A DNA stretch of 64,000 nt from Thauera terpenica 58Eu (GTDB lineage: Bacteria; Pseudomonadota; Gammaproteobacteria; Burkholderiales; Rhodocyclaceae): assembly GCF_000443165.1 (NCBI RefSeq), contig NZ_ATJV01000046.1, positions 1 to 64,000 on the forward strand, in the 5' to 3' direction. The position numbers and the translations under genes were made by a program. This document shows, piece by piece, positions 41,122-50,111 of this stretch. Positions within the stretch are counted from its first letter, which is position 1. Each line of letters opens with the position of its first letter. Below the pieces are notes generated by a model. That model made no database searches. It saw only the letters and a program-made list of their open reading frames with translations, and was not told where the DNA came from.

Positions 41122-42062
41122 GCCGCCTGTTGGCGTCCTCGCGCCTGCACGCGACCGTCGCCTCGCTGCTGCTGAGCGCGGCGACGTCTACGTTCGCCCT
41201 GGACTCGGCCACCATAGTCTCGTCGGCGCTGTCCCGCGACTGCCTGGAATACCGCGTGGTGGGTGTTTGCTACTGGCTGAACTGCGGGCGATCCGGCTGT
41301 TCGGTGCGCACTTCCGTCAAGGTGCGCCACTACGTCCCCGATGCGGTGGTGTCGAGCTACTCGAACACCGGCGAAAACCCCTGGCTGGAAGTCAGGGCGA
41401 TGAGCATGCCCAACCCGAGCGCCAAGGCAGGCGGTGACGGCACGACCAGCCACGACAACGAGAACAACCTCGCCAAGTTCAAGAACGCCGATGTCGTCGG
41501 CCATCCGGCCGGGATGGTGTTCCGCCAGTTCGCCAGCACTTCCGGCTACACCTGCGAAGGTGCAGGCACCGCTTTCATGCCGTATCTGCTGAGCACGCTC
41601 GACACGCTGGCCTGGCGCTACAACGTCCCCGAGATGGCGTACCCGGAAGCGCTGGTTCCCGGCCTGCGCGAGATCGGTACGCGCACCGGCCTGAACCTCT
41701 GGGGCAACGTGTATCCCCGCGGTGGCTTCCTGCACCAGACGGATGGCCACAAGAGCGGCGCGGTGGTCGCGCAGCGCGCAGGCGACATCGTGACGCGCCG
41801 CAACCAGATTCACGTGTACCAGCCGCTACTGGCAAGCGCGCGCGACGGCTATTGGCCTGCCGGCGCGCTGATGGAGACCGACGCCTCCACGGGCAAGTGG
41901 CAGGAGTTGACGCCCACGCTCTCGAACAGTTGCGTGGTCTTCCCGCACAGCCGCACCCGCGTGCAGGCTCGGCAAGGCGACTACGCCTGGGCCTTGTGGC
42001 GGCCGTACGCCTGCTGCCGGCGTCGTGGCCAGGTCTTCCTCGGCAGCGTCGATTTCATGTGA
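41118..42062 (+). CDS. TIGR03756-type protein (PFL_4710-like, TraU-like)
   Basis: This 314-residue protein has a signal peptide (VASLLLSAATSTFAL) and the family body LSRDCLEYRVVGVCYWLNCGRSGCSVRTSVKVRHYVPDAVVSSYS with several cysteines. The C-terminal part contains VFPHSRTRVQARQGDYAWALWRPYACCRR. It is a TraU-like periplasmic protein of the mating-pair system and probably a client of the DsbA-like protein. It starts with GTG in a GTGA overlap with the previous stop. Confidence 0.9.
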   Translation: MSRLLASSRLHATVASLLLSAATSTFALDSATIVSSALSRDCLEYRVVGVCYWLNCGRSGCSVRTSVKVRHYVPDAVVSSYSNTGENPWLEVRAMSMPNPSAKAGGDGTTSHDNENNLAKFKNADVVGHPAGMVFRQFASTSGYTCEGAGTAFMPYLLSTLDTLAWRYNVPEMAYPEALVPGLREIGTRTGLNLWGNVYPRGGFLHQTDGHKSGAVVAQRAGDIVTRRNQIHVYQPLLASARDGYWPAGALMETDASTGKWQELTPTLSNSCVVFPHSRTRVQARQGDYAWALWRPYACCRRRGQVFLGSVDFM

Positions 42063-42072
42063 GAAACCCACG

Positions 42073-43479
42073 ATGACCACATCCCTCCCTGACTTCCTGC
42101 GCTGCGCGATGCCGCTCCTGCGGGCCACGCTGCTCGTGGCAGCCATCACGCTGGGGGCGGGCGTCGCCTGGGCGCAGACCCGCATCGACCCCAACGGCGT
42201 GAACGTCAGTGGCAGCGTGATCGGCGATGACGTCCTCTACAGCATCGGCGGCGGCCGTGCCGTGTCGATGGGTGGGGCCGGCAACATGCAGGGCATCGGT
42301 GTGGGGGTCGGCTGGAACAGCAACCTGATCTGCGGCGACATGAGCATCACCACGACGCTGCAGAACCAGCTCAACGGAATCACCAACGGCTTCCAGACGA
42401 TCATGAGCAACGTGATCCAGAACGCCACCAGCGCCGTGGCCTCGCTGCCGGCGCTGATCATCCAGCGCGCCGACCCGGGGCTCTACAACCTGCTGACCAA
42501 CGGCATCCTCCAGGCGCGCCTGGACTTCGACCGCTCGAAGATGACCTGCCGGGCCATCGCCAATCGCATGGCGGACATGGCCGGTGGCCAGGCCGGCTGG
42601 GACCAGCTCGCCGAGGGGATGGCGCTGCGGGATGCGGTCAGCAGCACCGACGCCGTCTCCGCCATCGAGCAGGCCGAGTCCAACAAAGGGAACAACGGCG
42701 TGCCCTGGGTCGGCGGCGGCAACGCGGGTGGCTCTGGCCAGAGTTCGATCAAGGTGGTCGGCGATGTGACGCGCGCGGGCTACAACCTGCTCAACGGGCG
42801 CAGCGCCACCGATACCTCGTCGATCGCGCGCAGCGCCTGCGGCAACCGCCTGACCTGCCAAACCTGGTCGTCGCCTGGCGCGGCCGCGGCCTTTGCGAAT
42901 CGAGTTCTGGGCGAACGCGAGCAACGCACCTGCGAAAACTGCACGAAGACCCAGACCACGCCTGGCGTCGGGCTCACGCCAGTGATCCAGGAAGAGTACG
43001 AGACCAAGCTGCAGGCGCTGCAGGAACTGGTGACGGGCGCCCGGCCGACGACGCCGGCCAATCTCGACGCGGCCGGCAGCAGCTCGCTGCCGATCACCCG
43101 CGGCGTGATCGAGGCCCTGCGTGACGAACCTGACCAGGACGTGCTGGGCCGGCGCCTCGCGTCCGAGGCGGCGCTGTCCAGCGTGCTGGAGAAGGCCCTG
43201 CTGCTGCAACGCACGTTGCTCACCGGCAAGAAGGAGCCGAACGTCGCTGCCAACGAGCTGGCCGTGCGGGCGGTCGACCAGGAGAACAGCGCGCTGGAGC
43301 AGGAGATCAACAACCTCAAGACCGAACTGGAGCTGCGCCGCACGCTGGCCGGCAACTCGGCGATGGCGATCATCCAGCGCCACAGCACCCGCGCTGCCGG
43401 TTCGCGCGGCGTCTTCGAGGGCGACACCACACGCGACCGTCTGCGGGAAGTCCAGAAGCCGCGGAGCGGTACGCCATGA
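42073..43479 (+). CDS. TIGR03755-type protein (PFL_4711-like, TraH-like)
   Basis: This 468-residue protein has a signal peptide (LLVAAITLGAGVAWAQT), followed by glycine-rich DPNGVNVSGSVIGDDVLYSIGGG. A body with NLICGDMSITTTLQNQLNGITNGFQTIMSNVIQN leads to a coiled-coil C-terminal part (DQENSALEQEINNLKTELELRR). It matches TIGR03755, whose function in mating-pair formation is unproven. The start at 42073 follows GAGAAACCCACG; it overlaps the next gene by four bases. Confidence 0.88.
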   Translation: MTTSLPDFLRCAMPLLRATLLVAAITLGAGVAWAQTRIDPNGVNVSGSVIGDDVLYSIGGGRAVSMGGAGNMQGIGVGVGWNSNLICGDMSITTTLQNQLNGITNGFQTIMSNVIQNATSAVASLPALIIQRADPGLYNLLTNGILQARLDFDRSKMTCRAIANRMADMAGGQAGWDQLAEGMALRDAVSSTDAVSAIEQAESNKGNNGVPWVGGGNAGGSGQSSIKVVGDVTRAGYNLLNGRSATDTSSIARSACGNRLTCQTWSSPGAAAAFANRVLGEREQRTCENCTKTQTTPGVGLTPVIQEEYETKLQALQELVTGARPTTPANLDAAGSSSLPITRGVIEALRDEPDQDVLGRRLASEAALSSVLEKALLLQRTLLTGKKEPNVAANELAVRAVDQENSALEQEINNLKTELELRRTLAGNSAMAIIQRHSTRAAGSRGVFEGDTTRDRLREVQKPRSGTP

Positions 43480-43829
43480 GCCGGCTGGCCTGGCTGCGGC
43501 TGCCATGGCTGTTCAACCGCCGCGTCGGCGTGGCGCTGCTGTGGACCTTGCTGGTGGCCGCCGCCGCGGTGGCGGTGAACATCGCCGGCATCCACGTGGT
43601 CGGCGGCGTCGAGGGCTGGCAGCACTGGCTGCAGGCGCATGCCGGCCACTTCTTCGTGTGGCGGCTGTGCCTCTACGGAGCGACGGCTTACGGCTGGTGG
43701 TGGATGCGTCGGCGCCTGTTGCGGCGAGAGCCGTCACGCGAGACGCATCAGCGCCTGCTGCGCACGGAGGTCGCGACCGTGATCGCCGTGGTCGCGCTGG
43801 AAGCCAGCCAACTGTTGCGGCACGGCTGA
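43476..43829 (+). CDS. Small membrane protein of the tra operon (117 aa)
   Basis: This 117-residue protein has two to three membrane segments (about 18-42, 60-78 and 97-112) with basic loops (WWWMRRRLLRREPSRETHQRLL). Such small proteins lie between the TIGR03755 and TraG genes in related ICEs. No family function is known. The ATGA overlap with the previous gene supports the start. Confidence 0.75.
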   Translation: MSRLAWLRLPWLFNRRVGVALLWTLLVAAAAVAVNIAGIHVVGGVEGWQHWLQAHAGHFFVWRLCLYGATAYGWWWMRRRLLRREPSRETHQRLLRTEVATVIAVVALEASQLLRHG

Positions 43830-43844
43830 GACCGGGAGGCAGGC

Positions 43845-45368
43845 ATGACGCTCTACACCACGGACTACCTGGAGTATTACCTGACCCTGGTTGCTTGGGT
43901 GGTCAACAACGGCATCTGGAGCATCCTCGTGGCCAGCGGCGTGTTCGCGCTGCCGTTCGTGGCCATCGTGATACAGGAATGGCTCAAGGCGCGCAGCGAA
44001 GGTGCGGACGAGGGCAACAAGGGCGTGCTGTCGTCGATGCGCATCGAGAACCGGGTGTGGGTGGCGATCGTGGTCATCATGTTCGCCGGCATCCCGTTCA
44101 TCCCGGTGGATCTCGCCACGATCAAGTTCGACACCACGCGCTCCGCGCAATGCCAGGTCAGCGTCCCGCTGCCCAACGACACGGGCTGGTCCAACGTCTA
44201 CACGGCGCTCAACGACCAGAGCGCGCTGGTGCCGGTGTGGTGGTTCTTCATGCACGCGCTGTCGAAAGCCGTGACGGGCTCCGCGGTGGCGGCGATTCCC
44301 TGCGGCACGGACCTGCGTCAGATTCGCATGGAAGTCGATGCCACGCGCATCGACGATCCGGTGCTGGCACAGGAGGTCGCCGACTTCACGCACGACTGCT
44401 ACGGGCCGTCGCGCGCCAAGCTGTTCATGAACCGGCCAACGCTCTCCGACGAGCAGATGAACGACGTCACCTGGATCGGGTCGAGTTACTTCCTCGACAC
44501 GCCCGGCTTCTATGACACCTATCGCGCCAAGACCCCACGCACGGCCTGGCCCTACGACGCGACCCGCGATGCGGGGCTGGCACAGGTGGACAGCGGCGGC
44601 GGCTATCCGTCCTGCCGGCAGTGGTGGGCCGATGGCGGCCAGGGACTGCGCAGCCGGCTGCTGGCACAGGTCGACCCGGACCTGCTGACCCGCATCGGGC
44701 GCTGGGTGGGCTTCCTGTCGCAGAGCGAGGTCAATGACTCGGTGATCCGCGCCGTCGTCTCACCGCGGCAGCAGAAGATGAACCAGGGCGCCGTCTACAC
44801 CGATTACGGCGGCCAGATCGACAAGACGCTGCCGAACATCGTCACGCGCGGCGCGAGCGAGCTGGGGATGACCGTTGGCTCGCTGGGCTTCTTTCCGGCG
44901 ATGGACGTGGTGCGCCAGGCGCTGCCGATGGTGCTGACGATGCTCAAGATGGCGCTCGTCATCTGCATCCCGCTGGTGCTGCTGATCGGCACCTACGACC
45001 TGAAGACGGTGGTGACGGTGAGCTGCGTCCAGTTCGCGCTGTTCTTCGTGGACTTCTGGTTCCAGCTCGCGCGCTGGATCGACAGCACGATCCTGGACGC
45101 GCTCTACGGCTGGGGGTTTGGCGCCGACAGGCCGCACACGAACTTCGATCCGCTGATCGGCTTGAACAACGCCTTTGGCGACATGCTGCTCAACTTCGTC
45201 ATGGCGATGATGTTCATCGTGCTGCCGACGTTTTGGGTCATGGCATTGGCTTGGGCAGGCGTTCGCACGGGAAATATCGTGCAGGGGTTGTCCACCGCCA
45301 CCTCGGACGCCAAGGGCGCTGGGGGGCGTGGCGCTGGTATGGCAATGAGCGCCGTATCGAAGAAGTGA
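43845..45368 (+). CDS. traG: TraG N-terminal domain protein (mating-pair stabilisation type)
   Basis: This 507-residue membrane protein has an N-terminal TraG-type region (YTTDYLEYYLTLVAWVVNNGIWSILVASGVFALPFVAIVIQEWLKARSEG) with membrane segments at about 14-45 and 70-88. A periplasmic loop contains SVPLPNDTGWSNVYTALNDQSALVPVWWF. A cluster of membrane segments spans about 360-490. It lacks the C-terminal entry-exclusion half of plasmid F TraG, as usual for ICE versions. It is the last gene of the operon before a convergent DUF3742 gene. Confidence 0.88.
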   Translation: MTLYTTDYLEYYLTLVAWVVNNGIWSILVASGVFALPFVAIVIQEWLKARSEGADEGNKGVLSSMRIENRVWVAIVVIMFAGIPFIPVDLATIKFDTTRSAQCQVSVPLPNDTGWSNVYTALNDQSALVPVWWFFMHALSKAVTGSAVAAIPCGTDLRQIRMEVDATRIDDPVLAQEVADFTHDCYGPSRAKLFMNRPTLSDEQMNDVTWIGSSYFLDTPGFYDTYRAKTPRTAWPYDATRDAGLAQVDSGGGYPSCRQWWADGGQGLRSRLLAQVDPDLLTRIGRWVGFLSQSEVNDSVIRAVVSPRQQKMNQGAVYTDYGGQIDKTLPNIVTRGASELGMTVGSLGFFPAMDVVRQALPMVLTMLKMALVICIPLVLLIGTYDLKTVVTVSCVQFALFFVDFWFQLARWIDSTILDALYGWGFGADRPHTNFDPLIGLNNAFGDMLLNFVMAMMFIVLPTFWVMALAWAGVRTGNIVQGLSTATSDAKGAGGRGAGMAMSAVSKK

Positions 45369-45375
45369 CCGCCGT

Positions 45376-45747
45376 TCAGTCGTCGTCGGTCACATGCGGG
45401 TCGATGCGCCAGTCGCTCTTGTCATAAAGCCCGAAGCCGTTGGGGCCTTCCCTCCACTCGGGTTGCGGTTCCTCTTGATCAGAGTCGTCGTGCTGCACGA
45501 GCCATGCAGCAGTCACCGCAAAGGCAAGCAGCAGGGCCAGCCAGAACGCGGAGTAGAGCAGCGCACCGAGCACGGCGAGCTTGACGATCCAGAGCACCGC
45601 CGTCGCCGCGCCCGCGGGCACCCCGCGCGTCACCAGCCAGCCGGCGACACGCTGCTCGCGGCGCAGGTATCCACGCCAGGCACGGCCAGCCCCCCGGCCC
45701 AGCCGGTGGCTCCAGCGCCCGTTGTGCGTGTTGGTGGTCATGCTCAT
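45376..45747 (-). CDS. DUF3742 family protein
   Basis: This 123-residue protein has a basic N-terminus (SHRLGRGAGRAWRGYLRREQRVAGWL), one or two membrane segments (about 48-83) and an acidic C-terminus with the conserved EWREGPNGFGLYDKSDWRID. DUF3742 proteins regularly lie after TraG in these ICEs, on the opposite strand; function unknown. Starts are possible at 45747 and 45741; the longer in-frame extension to 45810 lacks a ribosome-binding site. Confidence 0.85.
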   Translation of the reverse strand: MSMTTNTHNGRWSHRLGRGAGRAWRGYLRREQRVAGWLVTRGVPAGAATAVLWIVKLAVLGALLYSAFWLALLLAFAVTAAWLVQHDDSDQEEPQPEWREGPNGFGLYDKSDWRIDPHVTDDD

Positions 45748-45955
45748 ATGCCTCGGCTTCAGTGGTGCCTCACCTCGCGGAGCGGCCGGTCGTGGCCTGC
45801 CCTCCAGCATAGACCGCGATCAGGAGGGCGGGTTGCGTCCGGCAGAGCCGGGTTGGCTCGGGGCGCAGGTCGATTAGATTCTGCGCTATAAATCAAACCT
45901 TATGCTACTTTCCATGCACATTCCTGCGATAGCTCTAGGGGCTGATTGGATTCCG

Positions 45956-45971
45956 TGCTATTTTTATAGCA
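45956..45971. promoter_or_regulatory. Palindrome TGCTAT-tttt-ATAGCA upstream of abiEi
   Basis: Six-base perfect arms surround TTTT and end in the A of the abiEi ATG. AbiEi proteins are known to repress their own operon by binding inverted repeats, so this is a good operator candidate. A TATAAAT run at 45887 may be the -10. The sequence from 45870 to 45971 is far more AT-rich than its surroundings. Confidence 0.5.
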
Positions 45972-46729
45972 TGGATGGAAATTCTAGGCACCAGGTAATC
46001 AAGCGGCTGCAGGCGGGACTTCCCCGCGGGGCGCCGTTCGACCTTGCCACCCTGAGCCAGTTCGGGGTGTCGCCCCAGCTCGCCGCCCACTATGCCGACG
46101 GCGGGTGGCTCGTGCGCCTGGCCCATGGCGTCTATGCCTTCCCGAACGATGAATTCGGGGTCTACGGTGCGCTGAAGTTCCTGCAACAGCGCGTGCCCGG
46201 CCTGCACGTCGGCGGCAAGAGCGCCCTGGCCCTGCAGGGTGTGCGGCACAACCTGGGCAGCCGGGAGGCGCTGGTGCTGTGGGGCGACGGTCGTTTCGTG
46301 TTGCCGGCCTGGTTCACCTCGCGCTTTCCGGCCCGCTACGTCCACGCCCGCCTGTTCGACTGGCCGGACACGGCGCTGGCCAGCAAGACCCTGACCACGC
46401 CGCCTGGCCTGCCCGAGGATCTGCGGGTGGCTGCCTCCGAGTGTGCCGTTCTGGAGCTGCTGTACGAAGCCGGCGTCAAGCAGAGCCTCGAAGAGGCCCG
46501 CAACATCTTCGATGGACTGCGTTCCCCCCGCAAGGACTTGCTCGGACAACTGCTGTCCTGCTGCGCCAGCGTGAAGGCCGTGCGCCTGTTCCTCACCTGG
46601 GCGCGCGAGACCAGCCTCGTGGATGTCGATGCCCTGCTGGAGCAGTACCCGGTTCGCACCGGCAGCAACACGCGCTGGATGAGCCGGCTCGATGACGGCA
46701 CCTTGCTGAGCCTGAGACCTCATGGATAA
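45971..46729 (+). CDS. abiEi: AbiEi-type antitoxin (type IV toxin-antitoxin)
   Basis: This 252-residue protein has an N-terminal winged helix (about residues 8-58, KRLQAGLPRGAPFDLATLSQFGVSPQLAAHYADGGWLVRLAHGVYAF) and the AbiEi body with GKSALALQGVRHNL and SECAVLELLYEAGVKQSLEEARNI. It is the antitoxin and repressor of the AbiE abortive-infection system. The ATG at 45971 is preferred to the one at 45902 because the latter adds a non-homologous hydrophobic stretch and covers the likely operator. It overlaps the toxin gene by eight bases. Confidence 0.9.
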   Translation: MDGNSRHQVIKRLQAGLPRGAPFDLATLSQFGVSPQLAAHYADGGWLVRLAHGVYAFPNDEFGVYGALKFLQQRVPGLHVGGKSALALQGVRHNLGSREALVLWGDGRFVLPAWFTSRFPARYVHARLFDWPDTALASKTLTTPPGLPEDLRVAASECAVLELLYEAGVKQSLEEARNIFDGLRSPRKDLLGQLLSCCASVKAVRLFLTWARETSLVDVDALLEQYPVRTGSNTRWMSRLDDGTLLSLRPHG

Positions 46730-47642
46730 GACCTACGCGGACACCGTTCGCCTGCTGCTGGCCGTCGCGCCCGACGTGTTCGCCAACGACATCTTCGCCA
46801 TGAAGGGCGGCACGGCCATCAACCTCTTCGTGCGGGACATGCCGCGCCTGTCGGTGGACATCGACGTGGTATACCTCCCGTGGCAGACGCCGCGCGACGA
46901 AGCGCTGCAAGCCATCAACCAGGAGCTGGCCGCCATCGCCGCGCGCCTTGCACCGCTGGGCGTGCAGACACGCCTGGTTCGCGCCAAGGACCTGGGGGAC
47001 ACCAAGCTGATCGTCGAGAACGATGCCAGCCAGGTGAAGATCGAGGTCAACGTCGTGTTCCGAGGCAGCGTGCTGCCCGTCGAGCGGCGGCCGCTGAGCG
47101 CCAAGACCAGCGATCTGTTCGGCGTCGAGTTCGAGCTGCCGGTTCTGGCACCGGACGAGCTGTACGCCAGCAAGCTGGTGGCCGCGCTGGATCGGCAGCA
47201 CCCCCGCGACCTGTTCGACGTGTGGCAGCTCTACGAATCGGGCGACATCAGCGACGGCATGGTCGAGTGCTTCGTGATCTATCTGGCGGGCCACAACCGG
47301 CCGCCCCACGAAGTGCTGTTCGGCAACGACAAGGACATCGCCGGCGAGTACGAGCGGGCCTTTGTCGGCATGACCGAAGTGGACTGCTCCCTGGAGACAC
47401 TGCTTGATGCTCGCGCCAGGATGCGGCGCGAGCTGCCACAGCGACTGAGCACCGCGCACAAGCAGTTTCTGAGCGGGCTGGCGCGCGCAGAACCGGACTG
47501 GTCGCTGGTGCGGTGCCAGCACGCCGCGCAACTGCCGGCACTGCGCTGGAAGCTCGCCAATCTCGAAACCTTCCGCAAGCGCCGTCCCGACGACTTCGCA
47601 GCGCAATCCGCCGCCCTCGACACCGGCTTGGGCCAGAGCTGA
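46722..47642 (+). CDS. abiEii: AbiEii-type nucleotidyltransferase toxin
   Basis: This 306-residue protein has the AbiEii/MenT nucleotidyltransferase motifs: FAMKGGTAINLF (Gly29-Gly30-Thr31) and RLSVDIDVVY (Ser44, Asp46, Asp48), followed by VKIEVNVVFRGSVLP. A helical C-terminal half follows. Such toxins modify RNA by adding nucleotides and stop growth on phage infection or loss of the element. As in other AbiE systems it overlaps the antitoxin gene, so the two are translated together. The pair stands between DUF3742 and the relaxase, a typical ICE cargo site. Confidence 0.9.
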   Translation: MDKTYADTVRLLLAVAPDVFANDIFAMKGGTAINLFVRDMPRLSVDIDVVYLPWQTPRDEALQAINQELAAIAARLAPLGVQTRLVRAKDLGDTKLIVENDASQVKIEVNVVFRGSVLPVERRPLSAKTSDLFGVEFELPVLAPDELYASKLVAALDRQHPRDLFDVWQLYESGDISDGMVECFVIYLAGHNRPPHEVLFGNDKDIAGEYERAFVGMTEVDCSLETLLDARARMRRELPQRLSTAHKQFLSGLARAEPDWSLVRCQHAAQLPALRWKLANLETFRKRRPDDFAAQSAALDTGLGQS

Positions 47643-47725
47643 CGAACATCCCGCAGCGCCCCACTTGCCGGGATTGCCCCATGCCGCATTCATCGTGGCA
47701 TCCACGAAGCAGCGGCCCTATACCC

Positions 47726-47812
47726 AAAGGCTTCCGACAAAGGCCAAAGGGCTGGGAAGGGGCAAAGGAAGGGCGCCAAGGGGAAAGGCCCTATCCTGAA
47801 AAGGCCAAAAGG
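47726..47812. repeat. Seven AAAGG repeats before the relaxase gene
   Basis: AAAGG occurs at 47726, 47739, 47746, 47764, 47784, 47800 and 47808, several as CAAAGGC or AAAGGCC, within 87 bases of a purine-rich stretch. It fills most of the 200-base gap before the relaxase gene. Iteron-like repeats next to a relaxase gene are compatible with a transfer origin or with binding by an ICE regulator. Confidence 0.45.
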
Positions 47813-47844
47813 CGCCCCGAGCAGCCCGTCATCCGGGGTTCGCC

Positions 47845-49674
47845 ATGCTCTCGCTGTTCCAGCGCAAAAGGGTGCCACCCGCCGCCGGCACGCCGCCCAC
47901 CTCCGCCATCGAAACTCCGAAAGGGTCGATGCGGCCGGAGTCGGCCGCATCGCTGCTGGCCACGCCGCGCCGGCAGAAACTGCTGGAACACATCTGGCAG
48001 CGCACATCGCTCTCGCGCCGGCAGTTCGCCACGCTCTACCTCGCCCCACTGGAGCGCTACGCCGAGCTGGTCCAGCAGTTCCCGGCCTCCGAGAACCACC
48101 ACCACGCCTATCCGGGCGGCATGCTGGACCACGGCCTGGAGATCGTCGCCTATGCGCTGAAGCTGCGGCAGTCATACCTGCTGCCTGCGGGCGTCACGCC
48201 GGAGGCACAGGCGGCCCAGGCCGAAGCCTGGACTGCAGGCACGGCCTACGCGGCCCTGCTGCACGACATCGGCAAGATTGCGGTCGATCTGCACGTCGAA
48301 CATGCCGACGGCAGCGTCTGGCATCCCTGGCACGGCCCGCTGCGAAAGCCCTACCGCTTCCGTTACCGAAAGGAGCGTGAATACCGCCTGCACAGCGCCG
48401 CCACCGGGCTGCTCTACGTGCGCCTTCTCGATCGGGACATCTTCGACTGGCTCAGCGGCTATCCCGACCTCTGGGCCGCGCTGCTGTACGTACTGGCCGG
48501 CCAGTACGAGCATGCCGGCACGCTCGGCGAGCTGGTCGTGCAGGCCGACCAGGCATCGGTCGCCCAGGAACTCGGCGGCGATCCCAGCAAGGCGCTGGCG
48601 GCCCCCAAGCATGCGCTGCAACGCAAATTGCTCGACGGCTTGCGCTACCTGCTCAAGGGAGAATTCAAGTTGAACCAAGCCGGCCCGGCGGACGGCTGGC
48701 TGACCCAGGACGCCTTGTGGCTGGTGAGCAAGACCGTCTCCGACAAGCTGCGCGCACATCTGCTGTCGCAGGGCATCGACGGCATCCCGGCGAACAATAC
48801 GGCGGTGTTCAACGTGTTGCAGGATCACGGCATCGTGCAACCGACGCCGGATGGCAAGGCGATCTGGAAGGCTACCGTCACCAGCGACGCCGGCTGGTCG
48901 CACGCCTTCACCTTCCTGAAACTCTCGCCAGCGATGATCTGGGATGCCGCCGACCGGCCGGCGCCGTTCGCAGGAACGGTGCACATCGAACAGGACGAAG
49001 CATCGCCGGAGGTTTGCCCACCGCCTGCAGCGCCGGCCACCGTGACCGCTGAGGCCGCCACCGTCGATACTACCCCCGTGGCAGTCACATCCAGCATCGT
49101 TCCGCCGGACCCACTCGCAGGCCTGCTGGAGATGCTTGGCGAGCCGCCAGCGCCGCACGCCCCGTCCTCAGCCGACACCTCCGCCGGTACCGAACCGCCC
49201 GCTCCGCTACCTCATGGAGCAGCGTCCGCACCTGCCGACGTGCCGTCGATCGTCTCAGAAGTAATGACCCCACCCACGATCGCACCCTCCGGCGAGCATT
49301 TCATTGCCTGGCTGCGGCATGCCATCCACACCCGCAAGCTCATCATCAACGACGCCAAGGCGCTGGTGCACACCGTGGCCGACACCGCCTACCTGGTCAG
49401 CCCCGGTGTATTCCAGCGCTACGCGCAGGAGCACCCCATGTTCGCGAAACAGGCCAAGGAAGCTGAACTTGCCGATTGGCAATGGGTGCAGAAGCGCTTC
49501 GAACGCCTGCAGTTGCACCGCAAACAACCCAACGGCCTGAACATCTGGACCTGCGAGGTGGCGGGGCCGCGCAAATCGCGGCGTCTGCACGGCTACCTCC
49601 TGATGGCACCTGAAGTGCTCTTCGAAGCCACGCCCGCGAACAATCCGTATTTACAGCTAATGGAAAGCAGGTAG
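47845..49674 (+). CDS. traI: MobH-type relaxase (TraI, TIGR03760)
   Basis: This 609-residue protein has the MobH signature: HHHAYPGGMLDHGLEI (about 84-99) and an HD motif AALLHDIGKIAVDLHVEH (about 135-152), then LHSAATGLLYVRLLDRDIFDWLSGYPDL. The C-terminal half has a long Pro/Ala linker and a DUF1528-type end (SGEHFIAWLRHAIHTRKLIINDAKALVHTVADTAYLVSP). It nicks the element at oriT and leads the strand into the recipient through TraD. It is the only relaxase seen in the window. Confidence 0.93.
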   Translation: MLSLFQRKRVPPAAGTPPTSAIETPKGSMRPESAASLLATPRRQKLLEHIWQRTSLSRRQFATLYLAPLERYAELVQQFPASENHHHAYPGGMLDHGLEIVAYALKLRQSYLLPAGVTPEAQAAQAEAWTAGTAYAALLHDIGKIAVDLHVEHADGSVWHPWHGPLRKPYRFRYRKEREYRLHSAATGLLYVRLLDRDIFDWLSGYPDLWAALLYVLAGQYEHAGTLGELVVQADQASVAQELGGDPSKALAAPKHALQRKLLDGLRYLLKGEFKLNQAGPADGWLTQDALWLVSKTVSDKLRAHLLSQGIDGIPANNTAVFNVLQDHGIVQPTPDGKAIWKATVTSDAGWSHAFTFLKLSPAMIWDAADRPAPFAGTVHIEQDEASPEVCPPPAAPATVTAEAATVDTTPVAVTSSIVPPDPLAGLLEMLGEPPAPHAPSSADTSAGTEPPAPLPHGAASAPADVPSIVSEVMTPPTIAPSGEHFIAWLRHAIHTRKLIINDAKALVHTVADTAYLVSPGVFQRYAQEHPMFAKQAKEAELADWQWVQKRFERLQLHRKQPNGLNIWTCEVAGPRKSRRLHGYLLMAPEVLFEATPANNPYLQLMESR

Positions 49675-49695
49675 GTCGGCTGAGGAGCGCATTGG

Positions 49696-49707
49696 TCGAA
49701 TATTCGA
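49696..49707. promoter_or_regulatory. Palindrome TCGAATATTCGA after the relaxase gene
   Basis: A 12-base perfect palindrome lies 22 bases after the relaxase stop, followed by a partial second copy (AAATATTCG). It is AT-rich against its surroundings. It may be an operator or part of a transfer or replication site. Confidence 0.35.
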
Positions 49708-49811
49708 ATCAGCAGAAATATTCGCTGTTCAGCGAATTGCCGGCTCACACCTCCCCGGCGCGCAGTCCTCGAACTCCGAGGCAGCACGCCCCTATTCGTC
49801 GGGAAGCGCGG

Positions 49812-50111
49812 CTATCCACGCCCGCCCTCGGGCACCCCGAGTTTCCGTTCGGTCTCTTCCACCAACGCCGTCGCGCTACACCCCAACGCACGTGCGATCC
49901 GGATGATCAAGGCCAGAGTCGGCACGTGCTCGCCGCGCTCGATCTTGCCCATGTGGGATCGTTCGATGCCGGCACGGTGCGCGAGCGTCTCCTGGGCCAC
50001 CCCTTGAGCGGTCCGGGCCTCCCGCACGGCGGCGCCAAAGGCCAGGGCGGGCTCAGCTTCGAAAGAGGTGGAACCGGCCGGGCGGCCGCGTTGTATCGGA
50101 CGCTTCTGCAT
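49812..50111 (-). CDS. XRE-type helix-turn-helix regulator
   Basis: This 99-residue protein has a complete Cro/C1-type helix-turn-helix: FGAAVREARTAQGVAQETLAHRAGIERSHMGKIERGEHVPTLALIIRIARALGC (about residues 24-78). It probably controls integration or transfer genes or its own divergent promoter. A nine-base hairpin covers its start codon and a GTTAAATTTAAC palindrome lies just upstream. Confidence 0.85.
   Translation of the reverse strand: MQKRPIQRGRPAGSTSFEAEPALAFGAAVREARTAQGVAQETLAHRAGIERSHMGKIERGEHVPTLALIIRIARALGCSATALVEETERKLGVPEGGRG

Noticed and set aside
45902-45970. Upstream start for abiEi at 45902
   Set aside because: It adds 23 hydrophobic residues not expected in AbiEi and covers the AT-rich promoter and palindrome; the start at 45971 fits the winged-helix domain better.
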